Notes: generated from the letters alone by a model not told the origin. Shown: positions 1 to 12,622, counted from the first letter of the stretch. The stretch is 51,461 bases of DNA from Hyphobacterium sp. SN044 (GCF_021864465.1 NZ_JAKKUV010000005.1:94465-145925), one strand, 5' to 3'. Made by a program: numbers and translations.

Positions 1-731
1 GATATTGTCACGACCCGTCGGAACTGCGCCGCCGCGTCGATGCGCTGTTGACCCCGGCGCGCGGGGCGGGGCGGGCTGCGCTCGCCGCGCCGGTGCTTCT
101 GGCCCTGACCGTCGGGGTGGCCGCCTGGGCGACGCCGAAGACGAATACGAACGGTACGGCCGCCACGGTGGAAATGGTCGCGTTTTCCAGCTGGTCCGCG
201 ACCGAAGCCGCGCTTGGCGCAGCGCTGGTCGAAGCCGCGATGCGCCATGACCTCGTCAGCGTGCAGGAACTGGTCGACAGCGGTGCGCCGGTCGACTTCG
301 CCAGCCGCGGTGACGGCACGGCCCTGATCGAGGCGGCGCGGACCGGCGACACCAGCCTGGCGCTCTACCTGATCAATCAGGGGGCCGACGTCGATCTCGG
401 CGTGCGCGGCGACGGCAATCCGCTGATCGTGGCGGCGGCGAACCGGAAGTACGACATGGTCCGTCTCTTGGTCGAGGCCGGCGCGGATGTGAACGCCTAC
501 GTCCCCGATGACGAGACGCCGCTGATCAATGCCGCACGCGCGGGCAAGGTCGAAACGGTGCGCTATCTCGTCGAGAACGGCGCGGACGTGAACCTCGCCA
601 TGTGGACCAATCTCGACCACGCCCCCGAATTCCGGTCACCGCTCTGGGCGGCCCGGCAATCGGGCAACTGGGAAACCGTCAACTATCTCGAATCCCGCGG
701 AGCGGTGCACGAGCCCAGCGCCCGTCCCTAG
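1..731 (+). CDS. C-terminal part of M56/BlaR1-like peptidase with ankyrin repeats (5' truncated by window)
   Basis: The reading frame is open from base 3, so the gene starts before the window. The first residues (CHDPSELRRRVDALL) followed by a hydrophobic segment look like the end of the membrane metalloprotease domain of M56/BlaR1-type proteins. This part is inferred, because the zinc motif would lie upstream. From about base 230 there are four to five ankyrin-type repeats, seen as recurring G-A-D-V-(N/D) turns and TPL/ALI-AA-(R/A)-G helices. Ankyrin repeats mediate protein-protein binding. A TTG at 48 could serve as a start, but it sits inside the conserved stretch and is unlikely. The ankyrin call is firm; the M56 call is moderate. 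Confidence 0.7.
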   Translation, partial: YCHDPSELRRRVDALLTPARGAGRAALAAPVLLALTVGVAAWATPKTNTNGTAATVEMVAFSSWSATEAALGAALVEAAMRHDLVSVQELVDSGAPVDFASRGDGTALIEAARTGDTSLALYLINQGADVDLGVRGDGNPLIVAAANRKYDMVRLLVEAGADVNAYVPDDETPLINAARAGKVETVRYLVENGADVNLAMWTNLDHAPEFRSPLWAARQSGNWETVNYLESRGAVHEPSARP

Positions 732-808
732 CCAACACTGACTTTGCGGTATGGCCGCCGGGCTTCGGGATGCCGAGGCCCGGCGCAGCCGCGCTCAGCG
801 CCAGGGCG

Positions 809-1471
809 TCACGCGTAGGCGTAGGGCCCGCCACGCTCCAGCGCTGTCTTGTAGGCGGGCCGGTCGTGAATCCGCTTCAGGAAGTCCTTGATATTCGCCC
901 GGTCGCTGGCTCCGGCGCGCACCGAGGCGGCCTCGAGCGGGAAGCTCATCATCAGGTCGGCCAGCGTCATCGACGGCCCGGCAAACCAGCCGGTCTCGTT
1001 CAGCGCGGCGTCCCAATACTCGACATGCTCCTGCACGCGCGGATCGACGAAGCTGTCCTTCGCCTTCTGCGCGATGCCCTTCACCAGCGGGCGCACCAGC
1101 GCCCCGGCGCGGTTCGGCAGATTGTCGAACACCAGCTTCATCAAAAGCGGCGGCATGGCCGAGCCCTCGGCATAGTGAAGCCAGTAGGTGACAGCGCGGG
1201 CCTCCGGCGTACCGCGCGGCGGCATCAGCCTACCCTTGTCATAGGTCTCGGCGAGGTATTCGAAGATCGCCCCGGTCTCGGCGACCTTGATGCCGTCATC
1301 CTCGATCACCGGGGATTTGCCCAGCGGATGGACGGCGCGCAGCTCCGGCGGGGCGAGCATCGTCTTCGGATTGCGCCTGTAGTGGCGGATCTCGTATTCG
1401 AGCCCGTACTCCTCCAGCAGCCAGAGGACGCGCTGCGAGCGGGAATTCTCAAGGTGATGAACTGTGATCAT
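809..1471 (-). CDS. Glutathione S-transferase family protein
   Basis: The 220-residue protein has the usual GST length. The N-terminal thioredoxin-like fold (about 1-80) begins with MITVHHLENSRSQRVLWLLEE, where the S-x-R-V-L-W-L-L-E-E helix is typical of bacterial GSTs. It continues to the cis-proline turn GKSPVIEDDG and the ETGAIFEYLAETY segment that binds the glutathione gamma-glutamyl group. The C-terminal part (about 90-210) is all-helical, with a TLADLMM segment matching the conserved N-capping box region. It probably conjugates or reduces electrophiles with glutathione in the cytoplasm; the substrate cannot be told. It stands alone, 77 bp from the upstream plus-strand gene end. Confidence 0.88.
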   Translation of the reverse strand: MITVHHLENSRSQRVLWLLEEYGLEYEIRHYRRNPKTMLAPPELRAVHPLGKSPVIEDDGIKVAETGAIFEYLAETYDKGRLMPPRGTPEARAVTYWLHYAEGSAMPPLLMKLVFDNLPNRAGALVRPLVKGIAQKAKDSFVDPRVQEHVEYWDAALNETGWFAGPSMTLADLMMSFPLEAASVRAGASDRANIKDFLKRIHDRPAYKTALERGGPYAYA

Positions 1472-1581
1472 GCGGCGAAGGTAGCGCGCGCAGGAGCGGC
1501 GGCAAACGGGATTGCCGGTCGAGTTCCCAAAAAGTTCGAATGACCATGACCGTGACGCCGGATTGCGGCAATTTCAGCGCA

Positions 1582-3252
1582 TCATGACGGAAGCGGGTCC
1601 TGCGCAGCCGGATGGGCGAGACCCCCCTCATCCAACCAGGGGTCCAGACGGAGGCGGCCATCGCGCGCCGCCTCGGCGACATGACGCAGCCGCTGGGCGA
1701 GTGCCAGGCTGGCATCAACTTCTCTGACGCCGGCCCGGCCTTCCGACAACGCTTCGAGAAGAGCCGATTTCAGCTTCACGAAGGCGCGTCTGATGGACGG
1801 CCGTGTATCGGTAAAGCTGTCCGCATTCCCGGCCTTGTCCAATGCCTTGGCAACAGCGCGGTCGAACCTGTCCCAGACCGGTTTCATCGCGTCACCCGCA
1901 ACGGGCCGGCGCAGGCCGAACACCTCACCCGATTCAAGGCAGAGAACCTCGGAATGATGCACAGCCCGGACCAGGTCGGGCAGGGCACGCGCAGTTTCGG
2001 GGGTCATGGCTTCCGTCGACACCCGGGCGAGAAATTCACGGATGACGACGGCGAGCTCGGCGAGTGAATTCTCGCGAGCGGCAAGCTTTCCGTTTTGCGG
2101 GGCCGTGAGGCGCAGCCGGGCCAGATCGAGACTCAGCGTGTGCAGCCGCCAGCATTCCAGCACCAGCGCACGAAGCGCGAGCGAAGGCGTTCCGGTCAGA
2201 TTGGAGTCGAGAAATGCCGGCCGGGCCAGTTCTTCGTCCTCGGAGCGGTAGAGCGTGGACAACCAGCGCGCCAGCCAAGGCGCCAGCGGCCAGATAATCA
2301 GAATTCCCAACAGGTTGAAAAGAGTATGGAAGGCCGCCAGCAGGGCCGGTCCGTCGTCCAGAATGCCCACGCCGTCCAGCACGGCTTCCGACAGCCACAA
2401 CATGCTCGGCAGAAGCAGCAGAGCGCCCAGCGCCGTCACTGCGTTGAAGGTGACATGGGCCATGGCCACGCGGCTGGCGGCCGGTGTCGCGCCGATCGTG
2501 GCGAGCAGCGCGGTGGAAGTGGTGCCGAGATTGGCGCCGATTACGGCCGCGGCGGCGAGCTCCAGAGGAAGCGCACCGCCCGCGCTGGCTGTAAGGATAA
2601 TGACCATCGCAGCGCTGGACGACTGGGTCAGCGTGGTCAGCACCACGCCGGCGAGGAGGAAAGCGGCGATTCCCAAAAGGCCTGCTTCGGCCAGCGGCAA
2701 CCCCGCGATTTGAGGATCGAGGCCGGAAAAGGCCTCCTGCAGCACGCCGATGCCGAGGAAAAACAGCCCGAATCCGCCGGCGGCCCGTGCCGCACCGCCA
2801 AGGCGCGGGCGCCCTTTGAGAGCAAGCCCCGCCAGCATTCCGAGGCCGACCAGCGGCAGGGCGAGCGCGGTCCAGTCGAGCCTGAGGCCGATCTGGGAAA
2901 CCAGCCAGCCCGTCATGGTGGTGCCGAGGTTGGCTCCGAACACGACCCACATCGCCTGGGACAGGGTGAGCAGCCCGGCATTCACGAAACCGATAACTGC
3001 GACCGTGACCGCGCTGGAGGACTGCATCACGGATGTGATGAAGGTTCCGGTCAAAAGACCGCGCAGCCGGGTTCGTGTCCAGGCTGACAGAATGGAAGTG
3101 AGCGCGCCCCCGGCGGCCAGTTTGAGACCGTCCGTCAATATGGCCATGCCGAGCATGAACAGGCCAAGACCACCAAGCAAGGGGCCCAGAAGGCCGATCA
3201 TCTCCGGCAAATACCCTCCGTACCGACCGTCGCCACCCGGATCGGTTAGCAT
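1582..3252 (-). CDS. Na+/phosphate symporter family (NptA/YjbB-like) with PhoU-like tail
   Basis: The protein has 556 residues from the chosen ATG. The frame is open further upstream, but the extension is low-complexity translation of a palindromic repeat, and this ATG has a GAAGG ribosome site about 7 nt upstream. Two inverted halves each carry the signature QSSSA (residues 77-81 and 210-214), known in Na/Pi symporters to line the sodium and phosphate sites. About ten membrane segments fill residues 20-340. The C-terminal ~200 residues are a helical PhoU-like cytoplasmic domain, as in YjbB/NptA homologues. It probably moves phosphate with sodium across the inner membrane. No pho-box or PhoU neighbour is seen. 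Confidence 0.88.
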   Translation of the reverse strand: MLTDPGGDGRYGGYLPEMIGLLGPLLGGLGLFMLGMAILTDGLKLAAGGALTSILSAWTRTRLRGLLTGTFITSVMQSSSAVTVAVIGFVNAGLLTLSQAMWVVFGANLGTTMTGWLVSQIGLRLDWTALALPLVGLGMLAGLALKGRPRLGGAARAAGGFGLFFLGIGVLQEAFSGLDPQIAGLPLAEAGLLGIAAFLLAGVVLTTLTQSSSAAMVIILTASAGGALPLELAAAAVIGANLGTTSTALLATIGATPAASRVAMAHVTFNAVTALGALLLLPSMLWLSEAVLDGVGILDDGPALLAAFHTLFNLLGILIIWPLAPWLARWLSTLYRSEDEELARPAFLDSNLTGTPSLALRALVLECWRLHTLSLDLARLRLTAPQNGKLAARENSLAELAVVIREFLARVSTEAMTPETARALPDLVRAVHHSEVLCLESGEVFGLRRPVAGDAMKPVWDRFDRAVAKALDKAGNADSFTDTRPSIRRAFVKLKSALLEALSEGRAGVREVDASLALAQRLRHVAEAARDGRLRLDPWLDEGGLAHPAAQDPLPS

Positions 3253-3564
3253 CACACCGCCTTCAGGGGAAGGCAGGCCGTGACATCCTGAGAGCGAACA
3301 CCTCTCTCGCTGTCCCGGCCTTGTGCCGGGACCTACCGACGGCGGCAGGATCGCACCGGTGGCAGGCCCCGCAATTCCCGCCTTCGCGGGGACAGGTAAA
3401 TCCGGGGCAGGACCCCAAGATGGCACTTTCGCCCGATTTCGTCCGATTTGGCGGCGGTGGGGGAGCCGGACCGGCCCCGGCGGCGGATCAGCCTATCGCG
3501 CACACGGATTCAGGCGTAGCGTGAACCGTGCCGGGGACCTTCCGTCCCCCGAAAGGGCAAAGCC
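3253..3564. other. Intergenic region with interspersed palindromic repeat
   Basis: This 312-bp stretch holds no convincing gene. It contains inverted repeats: GTCCCGGC/GCCGGGAC at 3312-3332, and around 3375-3415 CCCGCCTTCGCGGGG and related GGGG/CCCC arms. Together they resemble the intergenic palindromic elements common in high-GC alphaproteobacteria. Promoters for the divergent genes on either side must lie here, but none could be recognised with confidence. Confidence 0.6.
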
Positions 3565-3711
3565 ATGGCCAAGGGTCAACAGAAGTCCAGCCGCGAGAGC
3601 AAGAAACCGAAAGCCGAACACAATCAGAAGAAAAAGACCAATGCCTCGCAGCCGTCGCAGAAGACCGGCTCGGTCAGCGGCCTGGAGCATCTCGGCAACA
3701 AGCGGAAATAG
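3565..3711 (+). CDS. Small highly basic protein (48 residues)
   Basis: A short ORF starts MAKGQQKSSRESKKPKAEHN and ends LEHLGNKRK. It is rich in lysine and glutamine, with no membrane segment and no cysteine. Small proteins opening with MAKGQ-x-K/R-S-N/S-R-E-x-KKPK are, from memory, widespread in alphaproteobacteria and annotated only as hypothetical, which supports this being a real gene despite its length. The sequence GAAAGGGC lies about 8 nt before the ATG and can act as a ribosome site. The charge suggests nucleic-acid or ribosome association, but this is not shown. It converges on the 3721-4143 gene with 9 bp between stops. Confidence 0.75.
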   Translation: MAKGQQKSSRESKKPKAEHNQKKKTNASQPSQKTGSVSGLEHLGNKRK

Positions 3712-3720
3712 AAGCGCGGG

Positions 3721-4143
3721 CTATTCCGCCGGGCGGACATAGTCGCGCAGTTCGAACCGCGTCAGAAGACCGGCGCGGGGCGGACACGGCTCGTCGATCG
3801 CCGTCATGGAAAATCCGTCCGGCAGATCATTGATCTGATAGGTGGCCGGATTGTCGCGCACGCAATCGGCCATGTCCTGCGAATAGAAGGCGGGCGGCGA
3901 CACGTCCTGCACCGTGAGAATGCCGTCGGCGACGGTGTAGGTCTGGATCCCGGCGGTCACATTGCTCGCATTCACGGTGGTGATCAGATAGCCGTCGCCG
4001 GTGAAGGTCATCGTGATCTGCGGGTGAACATAGACGCCCGGAAAGCCGTTCACCTGTTCGGCGCCGCGGCCGTGATGGTCGCCCAGCGCGAGCGATGACG
4101 TCAGCAGCGCCAGCGCGCCAGCGGTGATTGCGGTGAGTTTCAT
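3721..4143 (-). CDS. Small secreted hypothetical protein
   Basis: The 140-residue protein starts at an ATG with an AGGGGGG ribosome site 4 nt upstream. Residues 1-20 (MKLTAITAGALALLTSSLA) form a classical Sec signal peptide, with cleavage likely after ALG before DHH. The mature part is short, beta-rich and has two cysteines (MADCVRD and EPCPPR) that could form a disulfide in the periplasm. No domain family is recognised. Longer upstream starts in the same frame run through repeat DNA and were not used. Confidence 0.7.
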   Translation of the reverse strand: MKLTAITAGALALLTSSLALGDHHGRGAEQVNGFPGVYVHPQITMTFTGDGYLITTVNASNVTAGIQTYTVADGILTVQDVSPPAFYSQDMADCVRDNPATYQINDLPDGFSMTAIDEPCPPRAGLLTRFELRDYVRPAE

Positions 4144-4267
4144 GCCGCCCCCCTGATATCTCGGTCGCTCATGGTGCCCACAAGTGCCGCCTGTGTCGAC
4201 CGGAAGCATTGTGCCGTCCGTTTCCCCCGGAGCGGGGCGCGTCGGGTTGAAGGATGCCAAAACGAGC

Positions 4268-4370
4268 CGCCCTTCGAGACGCCCCGTATCAAGTCCGGGC
4301 CTCCTCAGGACAGGCTCGATCTCAACGTCCTGTCCTGAGGAGCGACCGAGAGGTCGCTTCTCGAAGGGCG
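4268..4370. repeat. Nested intergenic palindrome (REP-like)
   Basis: Three nested or adjacent inverted repeats are visible. The outer arms are CGCCCTTCGAGA (4268-4279) and TCTCGAAGGGCG (4359-4370). The inner arms are TCCTCAGGACAG (4302-4313) and CTGTCCTGAGGA (4330-4341). A small hairpin GCGACC-GAGA-GGTCGC lies at 4342-4357. All arms are perfect. The shape is that of the dispersed palindromes with CTTCGAGA/CCTCAGGACAGG arms found between genes in many alphaproteobacterial genomes. It may act as a transcriptional barrier downstream of neighbouring genes. Confidence 0.85.
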
Positions 4371-4587
4371 GGCATTGAGACCAAAAACTCAAGAATCCTG
4401 AACTCCCCGCGGAAGCGGGGACCCCGGCCGGTCCGGGACAAAGGCGGCTCCATAATCGAGCGCCAGTTCTGCTGCGCCTCTGCGCCTCACCGGTTCGAGG
4501 TCCCGGATCGCGCTCATGCGCGTCCGGGAATTCAGTGAAAATGGTGCAGCGAGTATCGAGACGCCGCTTCGCGTCAGAACCGCCCTC

Positions 4588-4624
4588 GCCGCTTCCAGAC
4601 AACCGGAACGACCGCGACAACCGC
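4588..4624. repeat. 37-bp direct repeat, left copy (attL-like)
   Basis: This 37-bp sequence (starting GCCGCTTCCAGACAACCGG) is repeated perfectly and in the same orientation at 6568-6604, 1980 bp away. The two copies flank the AT-rich HipA/HIRAN pair. Weaker similarity continues to the left: both copies are followed, on the minus strand, by codons ending R-F-stop and then CGCGAAGCGGCG. If the islet were removed, the 6554-6781 gene would still end in a near-identical tail (KRRGRF instead of KRPSRF). This is the usual sign of insertion at a gene 3' end. No recombinase is present. Confidence 0.8.
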
Positions 4625-4692
4625 GGCGGTGGGAGTGGCGGCACATCACATATTCCATTGCCATTCACTCTTCATTTTCTTCCGGAAGATGT

Positions 4693-5673
4693 ATGGTTTG
4701 GATTCCTGAAGAAGTCAGTGAGCGCTGGATGCCGATTGGCCCACGGATTCAACAACACGCAGCCGAAATCGTCGATGTAGCTGGTTGGGAGCCGGACCAA
4801 GATAATCCGATCCCTGCAGTCGGGAAGCGTGCCAAAGAGATTTTGGTATGTCCGAGTCCACCACCGTATGGTTTTCTAATCGGCAGACATCGCTACCTTT
4901 TCAAAAAACCCAATGTCGATGCCGAAAACCCGCAAATTTGGTCAGAGGTTATCGCCTACGAGATTGGAAAACTATGCGGAATTCCTGTTCCCCCGGCTTT
5001 CCTCGCATTTAACTCGGGAACCAACGAAATCGGCGTGCTCATTGAATTCTTCTTCGGATACCACGATGAGGAAAACGAGCGCCGGTTTGTTCACGCCATC
5101 GACCGATTTCAAGCACTCAATTCCGAAGTGGACTTCCGGCGCGGGAGCCTTCGTTCCAATTTACTACTCACTCGGAGCCATCGAATCCCGAACTGGCGGG
5201 ATTGGTGGGCAGAAACCCTAGCCTTTGACGCTCTGATATCGAACGGCGACCGTCACTCCGAAAACTGGGGATTTTTAGTAGAACACGCGCCCGAGGAGGT
5301 GGTGCGTTATCGACTCGCTCCCGCGTTCGACAATGGCTCTAGCCTCGGATGGAGGATTAGAGACGAAGATTTGAGAAACCAACTGAGTGCGGATGCGGTT
5401 CAGAGGTTTATAAGCCGAGGCAAACACCACTATGGGTGGATTGATGGGGACCACCAAGGAGCTTATCACGTTGAATTATGTCGTAAATATTTGTCAGTTT
5501 ACGAAACGGCTAGCCCTACGTTCCGGCGTGTGATTCAATTGGATGACGCGGACCTCGAACGAGTCGTAACTTGGGCACAAGGATTTGCGTATCCTGCTCG
5601 GTTTTCCGGCTATCGCGCCGAATTCATGTTGGCTGTGCTGAGAGCCAAACTCGCTCTTCTCCGCGCAATTTAG
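4693..5673 (+). CDS. HipA-like (HipT/CtkA-type) Ser/Thr kinase core
   Basis: The 326-residue protein starts at an ATG with GGAAG 5 nt upstream. It matches the catalytic half of HipA-family kinases: a nucleotide-lobe lysine candidate in YLFKKP (71-72), an acidic helix IWSEVIAYEIGKL (82-94), the catalytic loop NGDRHSENWG (184-193, base D186) and the metal-binding AFDNGSSLGW (211-220, D213). It lacks the HipA N-terminal subdomain, as do HipT and CtkA. HipA-type toxins phosphorylate aminoacyl-tRNA synthetases or other targets; the target here is unknown. Its stop is 11 bp before the HIRAN gene, so the two form one unit. Base composition is clearly AT-richer than the surroundings, pointing to transfer. 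Confidence 0.8.
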   Translation: MVWIPEEVSERWMPIGPRIQQHAAEIVDVAGWEPDQDNPIPAVGKRAKEILVCPSPPPYGFLIGRHRYLFKKPNVDAENPQIWSEVIAYEIGKLCGIPVPPAFLAFNSGTNEIGVLIEFFFGYHDEENERRFVHAIDRFQALNSEVDFRRGSLRSNLLLTRSHRIPNWRDWWAETLAFDALISNGDRHSENWGFLVEHAPEEVVRYRLAPAFDNGSSLGWRIRDEDLRNQLSADAVQRFISRGKHHYGWIDGDHQGAYHVELCRKYLSVYETASPTFRRVIQLDDADLERVVTWAQGFAYPARFSGYRAEFMLAVLRAKLALLRAI

Positions 5674-5683
5674 GAGGGATGTT

Positions 5684-6439
5684 GTGAGCCTTTGGCTGGA
5701 ACAAATTCAAACGCCTGAGAAGCTAATATTGGCTTGGGAGGCTCCTCTAAAATGTCCTGATAGGAAGCGTTGGGCGGTTGGTGAATTAGCCCAAATAGAT
5801 GGCGTCTCGCCAAAATTTCGATATTTTTCTAGGGATGAGATAATCGAACAAAACGACGGTCGAACTCTTGAAGCCCTCAAATCCTACGGTTTTGTTGGAT
5901 ATCCTGCTTTCAAGTTCGAGCCTGGGAATGCGTGGGAAGGTCTAGATGTATTAAAGGCGTTTCAACGCCGCCTTCCCGACCCCAAGCGCCCCGATTATGA
6001 GAAGTTCCTCGCCAACTTTTGTGTGCCTATTAGTGTCACTGCGTCGACCTTTCAGTTGATGGGCATTACAGAGCTGAGATCTCCAAACGATGGGTTTTCT
6101 GTTGTTGACCCGTTACATTCTGAATGGACGGAGTGTGATCTACTATTAGAGCTTGCAGGAACTCGGCATTACCTTGCCAATGTGCCTAACAACTTCATAG
6201 GAATGCGTGTCTCGTTGGTGCAGGATGAAGGCAACGAGTTTGATGAATATGCGGTATTAGCTATGATTGGATCTCAGAAACTCGGCTACATTAACAGACT
6301 ACAAGCCCGAACAGTATCCGAATGGCTACCTCAGAGAAGCATCAATTCAACATTGGTTCGTGTAAACGGAACCACTGACAGACCGCGACCGTATATATTC
6401 GTGCGCGTGCGCCCGAAACAGGCGAAGCAGGCAGCCTAG
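5684..6439 (+). CDS. HIRAN-domain protein, possible antitoxin-like partner of the HipA-like kinase
   Basis: The 251-residue protein starts at GTG with a strong AGGAGGG site, 11 bp after the kinase stop. Residues about 155-245 match a HIRAN domain: AGTRHYLANVP, then GMRVSLVQDEGNEFDEYAVLA, then LGYINRLQA. HIRAN domains, known from HLTF/Rad5, bind DNA ends. The N-terminal half contains F-RYF...(46-48), FQRRLPDPKRPDYEKFL (93-109) and PNDGFSVVDP (134-143). These resemble the N-terminal subdomain of HipA (HipS), as I remember it from HIRAN/HipA-N proteins. This would make the pair a split HipA with a HIRAN fusion (inference). The gene is AT-rich like its partner. Confidence 0.72.
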   Translation: MSLWLEQIQTPEKLILAWEAPLKCPDRKRWAVGELAQIDGVSPKFRYFSRDEIIEQNDGRTLEALKSYGFVGYPAFKFEPGNAWEGLDVLKAFQRRLPDPKRPDYEKFLANFCVPISVTASTFQLMGITELRSPNDGFSVVDPLHSEWTECDLLLELAGTRHYLANVPNNFIGMRVSLVQDEGNEFDEYAVLAMIGSQKLGYINRLQARTVSEWLPQRSINSTLVRVNGTTDRPRPYIFVRVRPKQAKQAA

Positions 6440-6474
6440 GAGCGCAGTTAGTCAATCGGCTCTGGCTGTATCCC

Positions 6475-6553
6475 ATCCAAACTGAGATAGCCCCCCTCTC
6501 ATTGAATTCGCGGGCCTTCTCCTCCATGCCCTTCTTCGCCGCTTCGCGGTTCC

Positions 6554-6557
<4 letters not shown>
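6475..6557 (-). pseudogene. Remnant resembling the 3' end of thiC
   Basis: Read on the minus strand from 6557, the frame gives [20 protein letters not shown]. This closely matches the C-terminus of the intact ThiC at 6858-6778 ([20 protein letters not shown]). The similarity fades after about 25 codons and there is no upstream thiC sequence. It sits on the islet side of the right 37-bp repeat and overlaps the end of the 75-residue membrane-protein gene. It is probably a fragment carried or duplicated when the islet inserted. It is not expected to make a functional product. Confidence 0.7.
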
Positions 6558-9874
<3,317 letters not shown>

Positions 9875-9885
9875 GTCTGTTCTCC

Positions 9886-9978
9886 TGTCCCGACGCCGGC
9901 ATGATCCGGATCCGGTTGTAAGGGTGGCCAGGGCGGCGTCAGCCCGGGTCTCAGCCGCCTGCCGGCGGCCCCCCTCGG
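9886..9978 (-). promoter_or_regulatory. TPP riboswitch (THI element)
   Basis: On the minus strand this segment contains the conserved parts of the thi-box in order: GGGGGGCC in the closing stem, the invariant CTGAGA (as GGCGGCTGAGACCCGG), ACCCTT, and ACCGGATCCGGATCATGCCGG followed by GTCGGGACAG. The element ends directly against the AGGAG ribosome site of the lipoprotein gene (9881-9885). This fits translational control in which TPP binding hides the site, the usual mode in proteobacteria. It controls lipoprotein, membrane protein, thiC and the 75-residue membrane protein. Confidence 0.92.
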
Positions 9979-10136
9979 ATGCGGCGCGACACTGACGGAG
10001 ACGGCGCGCGCTGGCAAGGGGCGTTCACCCGGATTTCATCCCCCGGATGACACTCTCACCGGGATCAGCGGCCAAAAGTCATTACGGCCCGGCCAACCGC
10101 CGGGCCAACTGGCCGCAAGCAGAGGACTGACACGTC

Positions 10137-10640
10137 ATGATTTTGGCCTTGTTCGCCGCGATCACGCTTCTCGCCGATGACGCGCAGATGCCCGATCCGG
10201 ACAACCTCCTGCCCGATGGCCGCTATGTCGAGGATCTGCCCGGTGGCGGGGATGCCTGCGCCGACGCCTCGCGGCGCCATTTTGAACTGGCGCCCGGCAC
10301 GGCTGATGATCCGGAAGACCGCGGCCGTTTCCGCGCCGATTTCGGGGACGGCGCGCCGATCGACATGGAACTCGCCATGTCGTCCATGCATCCGCGCGAG
10401 CTGGCCGGCGGCGAGGTTCAGGGCGTCGGCGTGATCCAGGGCCGCGGCCCTTCGGGCGAGCGTCTGGCCATGACGCTCTTGATGACGCGCGACGGGCGCT
10501 ACAGTGTCGCGCAGGTGCAGATCATGGCGGCGGGCCAGGACCCGATCACGCCGGTTCGCATGGAAGAAGACCCGCTGCCCCACGGAATCGCGTCTGACGG
10601 GACTGCGCTTGAACCCTTCGTGGCTTGCGGCACAGAATAG
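10137..10640 (+). CDS. Small secreted protein, paralogue of 10805-11326
   Basis: The 167-residue protein begins MILALFAAITLLADDAQ, a short signal peptide probably cleaved near LLA-DD. The mature part carries PDGRYVEDLPGGGDAC near its start and ends with EEDPLPHGIASDGTALEPF plus a terminal cysteine (VACGTE). The next gene (10805) has the same architecture and the same ending (NPEPHGVLSDGTTLNPF, WCGRE), so the two are tandem duplicates. An N-terminal and a C-terminal cysteine in each suggest one disulfide. No family is recognised; the function is unknown. Confidence 0.7.
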   Translation: MILALFAAITLLADDAQMPDPDNLLPDGRYVEDLPGGGDACADASRRHFELAPGTADDPEDRGRFRADFGDGAPIDMELAMSSMHPRELAGGEVQGVGVIQGRGPSGERLAMTLLMTRDGRYSVAQVQIMAAGQDPITPVRMEEDPLPHGIASDGTALEPFVACGTE

Positions 10641-10689
10641 ACGCGCTTTCGCGACGAGTGCCGAAAATGCCGAAACCGACGCGTGTTCG

Positions 10690-10800
10690 TTTCTCCCCCC
10701 GCTTGCGGGGGGAGTGCCCCGGATCCAGTCCGGGGCGAGGGGGGGATAGTCCCCCCTCCGTCAGCTGCGCTGACACCTCCCCCGTAAACGGGGGAGGAAA
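10690..10800. repeat. Palindromic repeat element directly before a start codon
   Basis: About 111 bp. The left module is CTCCCCCCGCTTGCGGGGGG, followed by AGTGCCCCGGATCCAGTCCG and GGGCGAGGGGGGG. The right module is CCCCCCTCCG, a TCAGCTGCGCTGA hairpin, and ACACCTCCCCCGTAAACGGG. The same modules, in swapped order, are inserted in thiC at 8254-8397. The right end (GGGGGAGGAAA) falls 8-10 nt before the ATG at 10805 and supplies its ribosome-binding site. Confidence 0.85.
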
Positions 10801-10804
10801 GCGG

Positions 10805-11326
10805 ATGTTCGTAGCCCTACTGGCCGCTGCCAGCCTCGCCGCGCCGGCTCTGGCGCAGGAGGACAATGGCGGGCGTTTCCCGAACGGACGGCCGATGCTG
10901 GCCGAGGGGCGCTATGCCGAATGGCCGGGCGATGGCAGCAATCCCTGCACGACCGGCACGCCGCGCATCTTCCGCCTGATCCCGGGCAATCCGGATGACG
11001 CGGAGGATTTCGGCCGCATCGTGATCGATCTGGGCCAGGGGCTGGCCGAGTACGGGCTGATCAGCGCCGAGCTTCAGGACACGCCGATCCAGGTCTGGGA
11101 CCTCGCGGGTCTGGCCACGGTTCACGCCGCCGACGCGGCGGGCACGCGGCTGACCGCGCTGATGTATTTCCGCAATGACGGGCGCACCGATCTGGTTGAT
11201 GCGCGGACCACCTCGCCCGAGAATCAGGGCGAGGTGATGGTGCGCATGCAGCAGAACCCGGAACCGCACGGCGTCCTGTCGGACGGGACGACGCTCAATC
11301 CCTTCGTGTGGTGCGGAAGGGAGTGA
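10805..11326 (+). CDS. Small secreted protein, paralogue of 10137-10640
   Basis: The 173-residue protein starts at an ATG preceded by GGAGGAAAGCGG. Upstream in-frame codons translate the palindromic repeat and were excluded. The signal peptide MFVALLAAASLAAPALAQ is cleaved after ALA. The mature domain matches the preceding gene along its length (RPMLAEGRYAEWPGDGSNPC at the start, PEPHGVLSDGTTLNPFVWC at the end). This one has its ribosome site inside a repeat element, so its expression may have changed when the element arrived. It converges on purA with 6 bp between stops. Function unknown. Confidence 0.75.
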   Translation: MFVALLAAASLAAPALAQEDNGGRFPNGRPMLAEGRYAEWPGDGSNPCTTGTPRIFRLIPGNPDDAEDFGRIVIDLGQGLAEYGLISAELQDTPIQVWDLAGLATVHAADAAGTRLTALMYFRNDGRTDLVDARTTSPENQGEVMVRMQQNPEPHGVLSDGTTLNPFVWCGRE

Positions 11327-11332
11327 AGGCGT

Positions 11333-12622
<1,290 letters not shown>

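Larger units (their letters stand above)
4144..4692. other. Gene-free region with palindromic elements and left edge of the HipA/HIRAN islet
   Basis: No gene is supported here. From left to right it contains a nested palindrome (4268-4370, listed separately); a second hairpin element with CCCCGC/GCGGGG arms at 4405-4420, followed by a CCGG-rich inverted stretch; and the 37-bp direct repeat at 4588-4624. Base composition changes abruptly to AT-rich after about 4640. The promoter of the HipA-like gene should lie in 4640-4690; no clear -35/-10 pair was found. Confidence 0.6.

Noticed and set aside
757-784. Terminator after the ankyrin gene (GCCGGGC/GCCCGGC)
   Set aside because: The stem is only 7 bp, the loop is long and no T-run follows.
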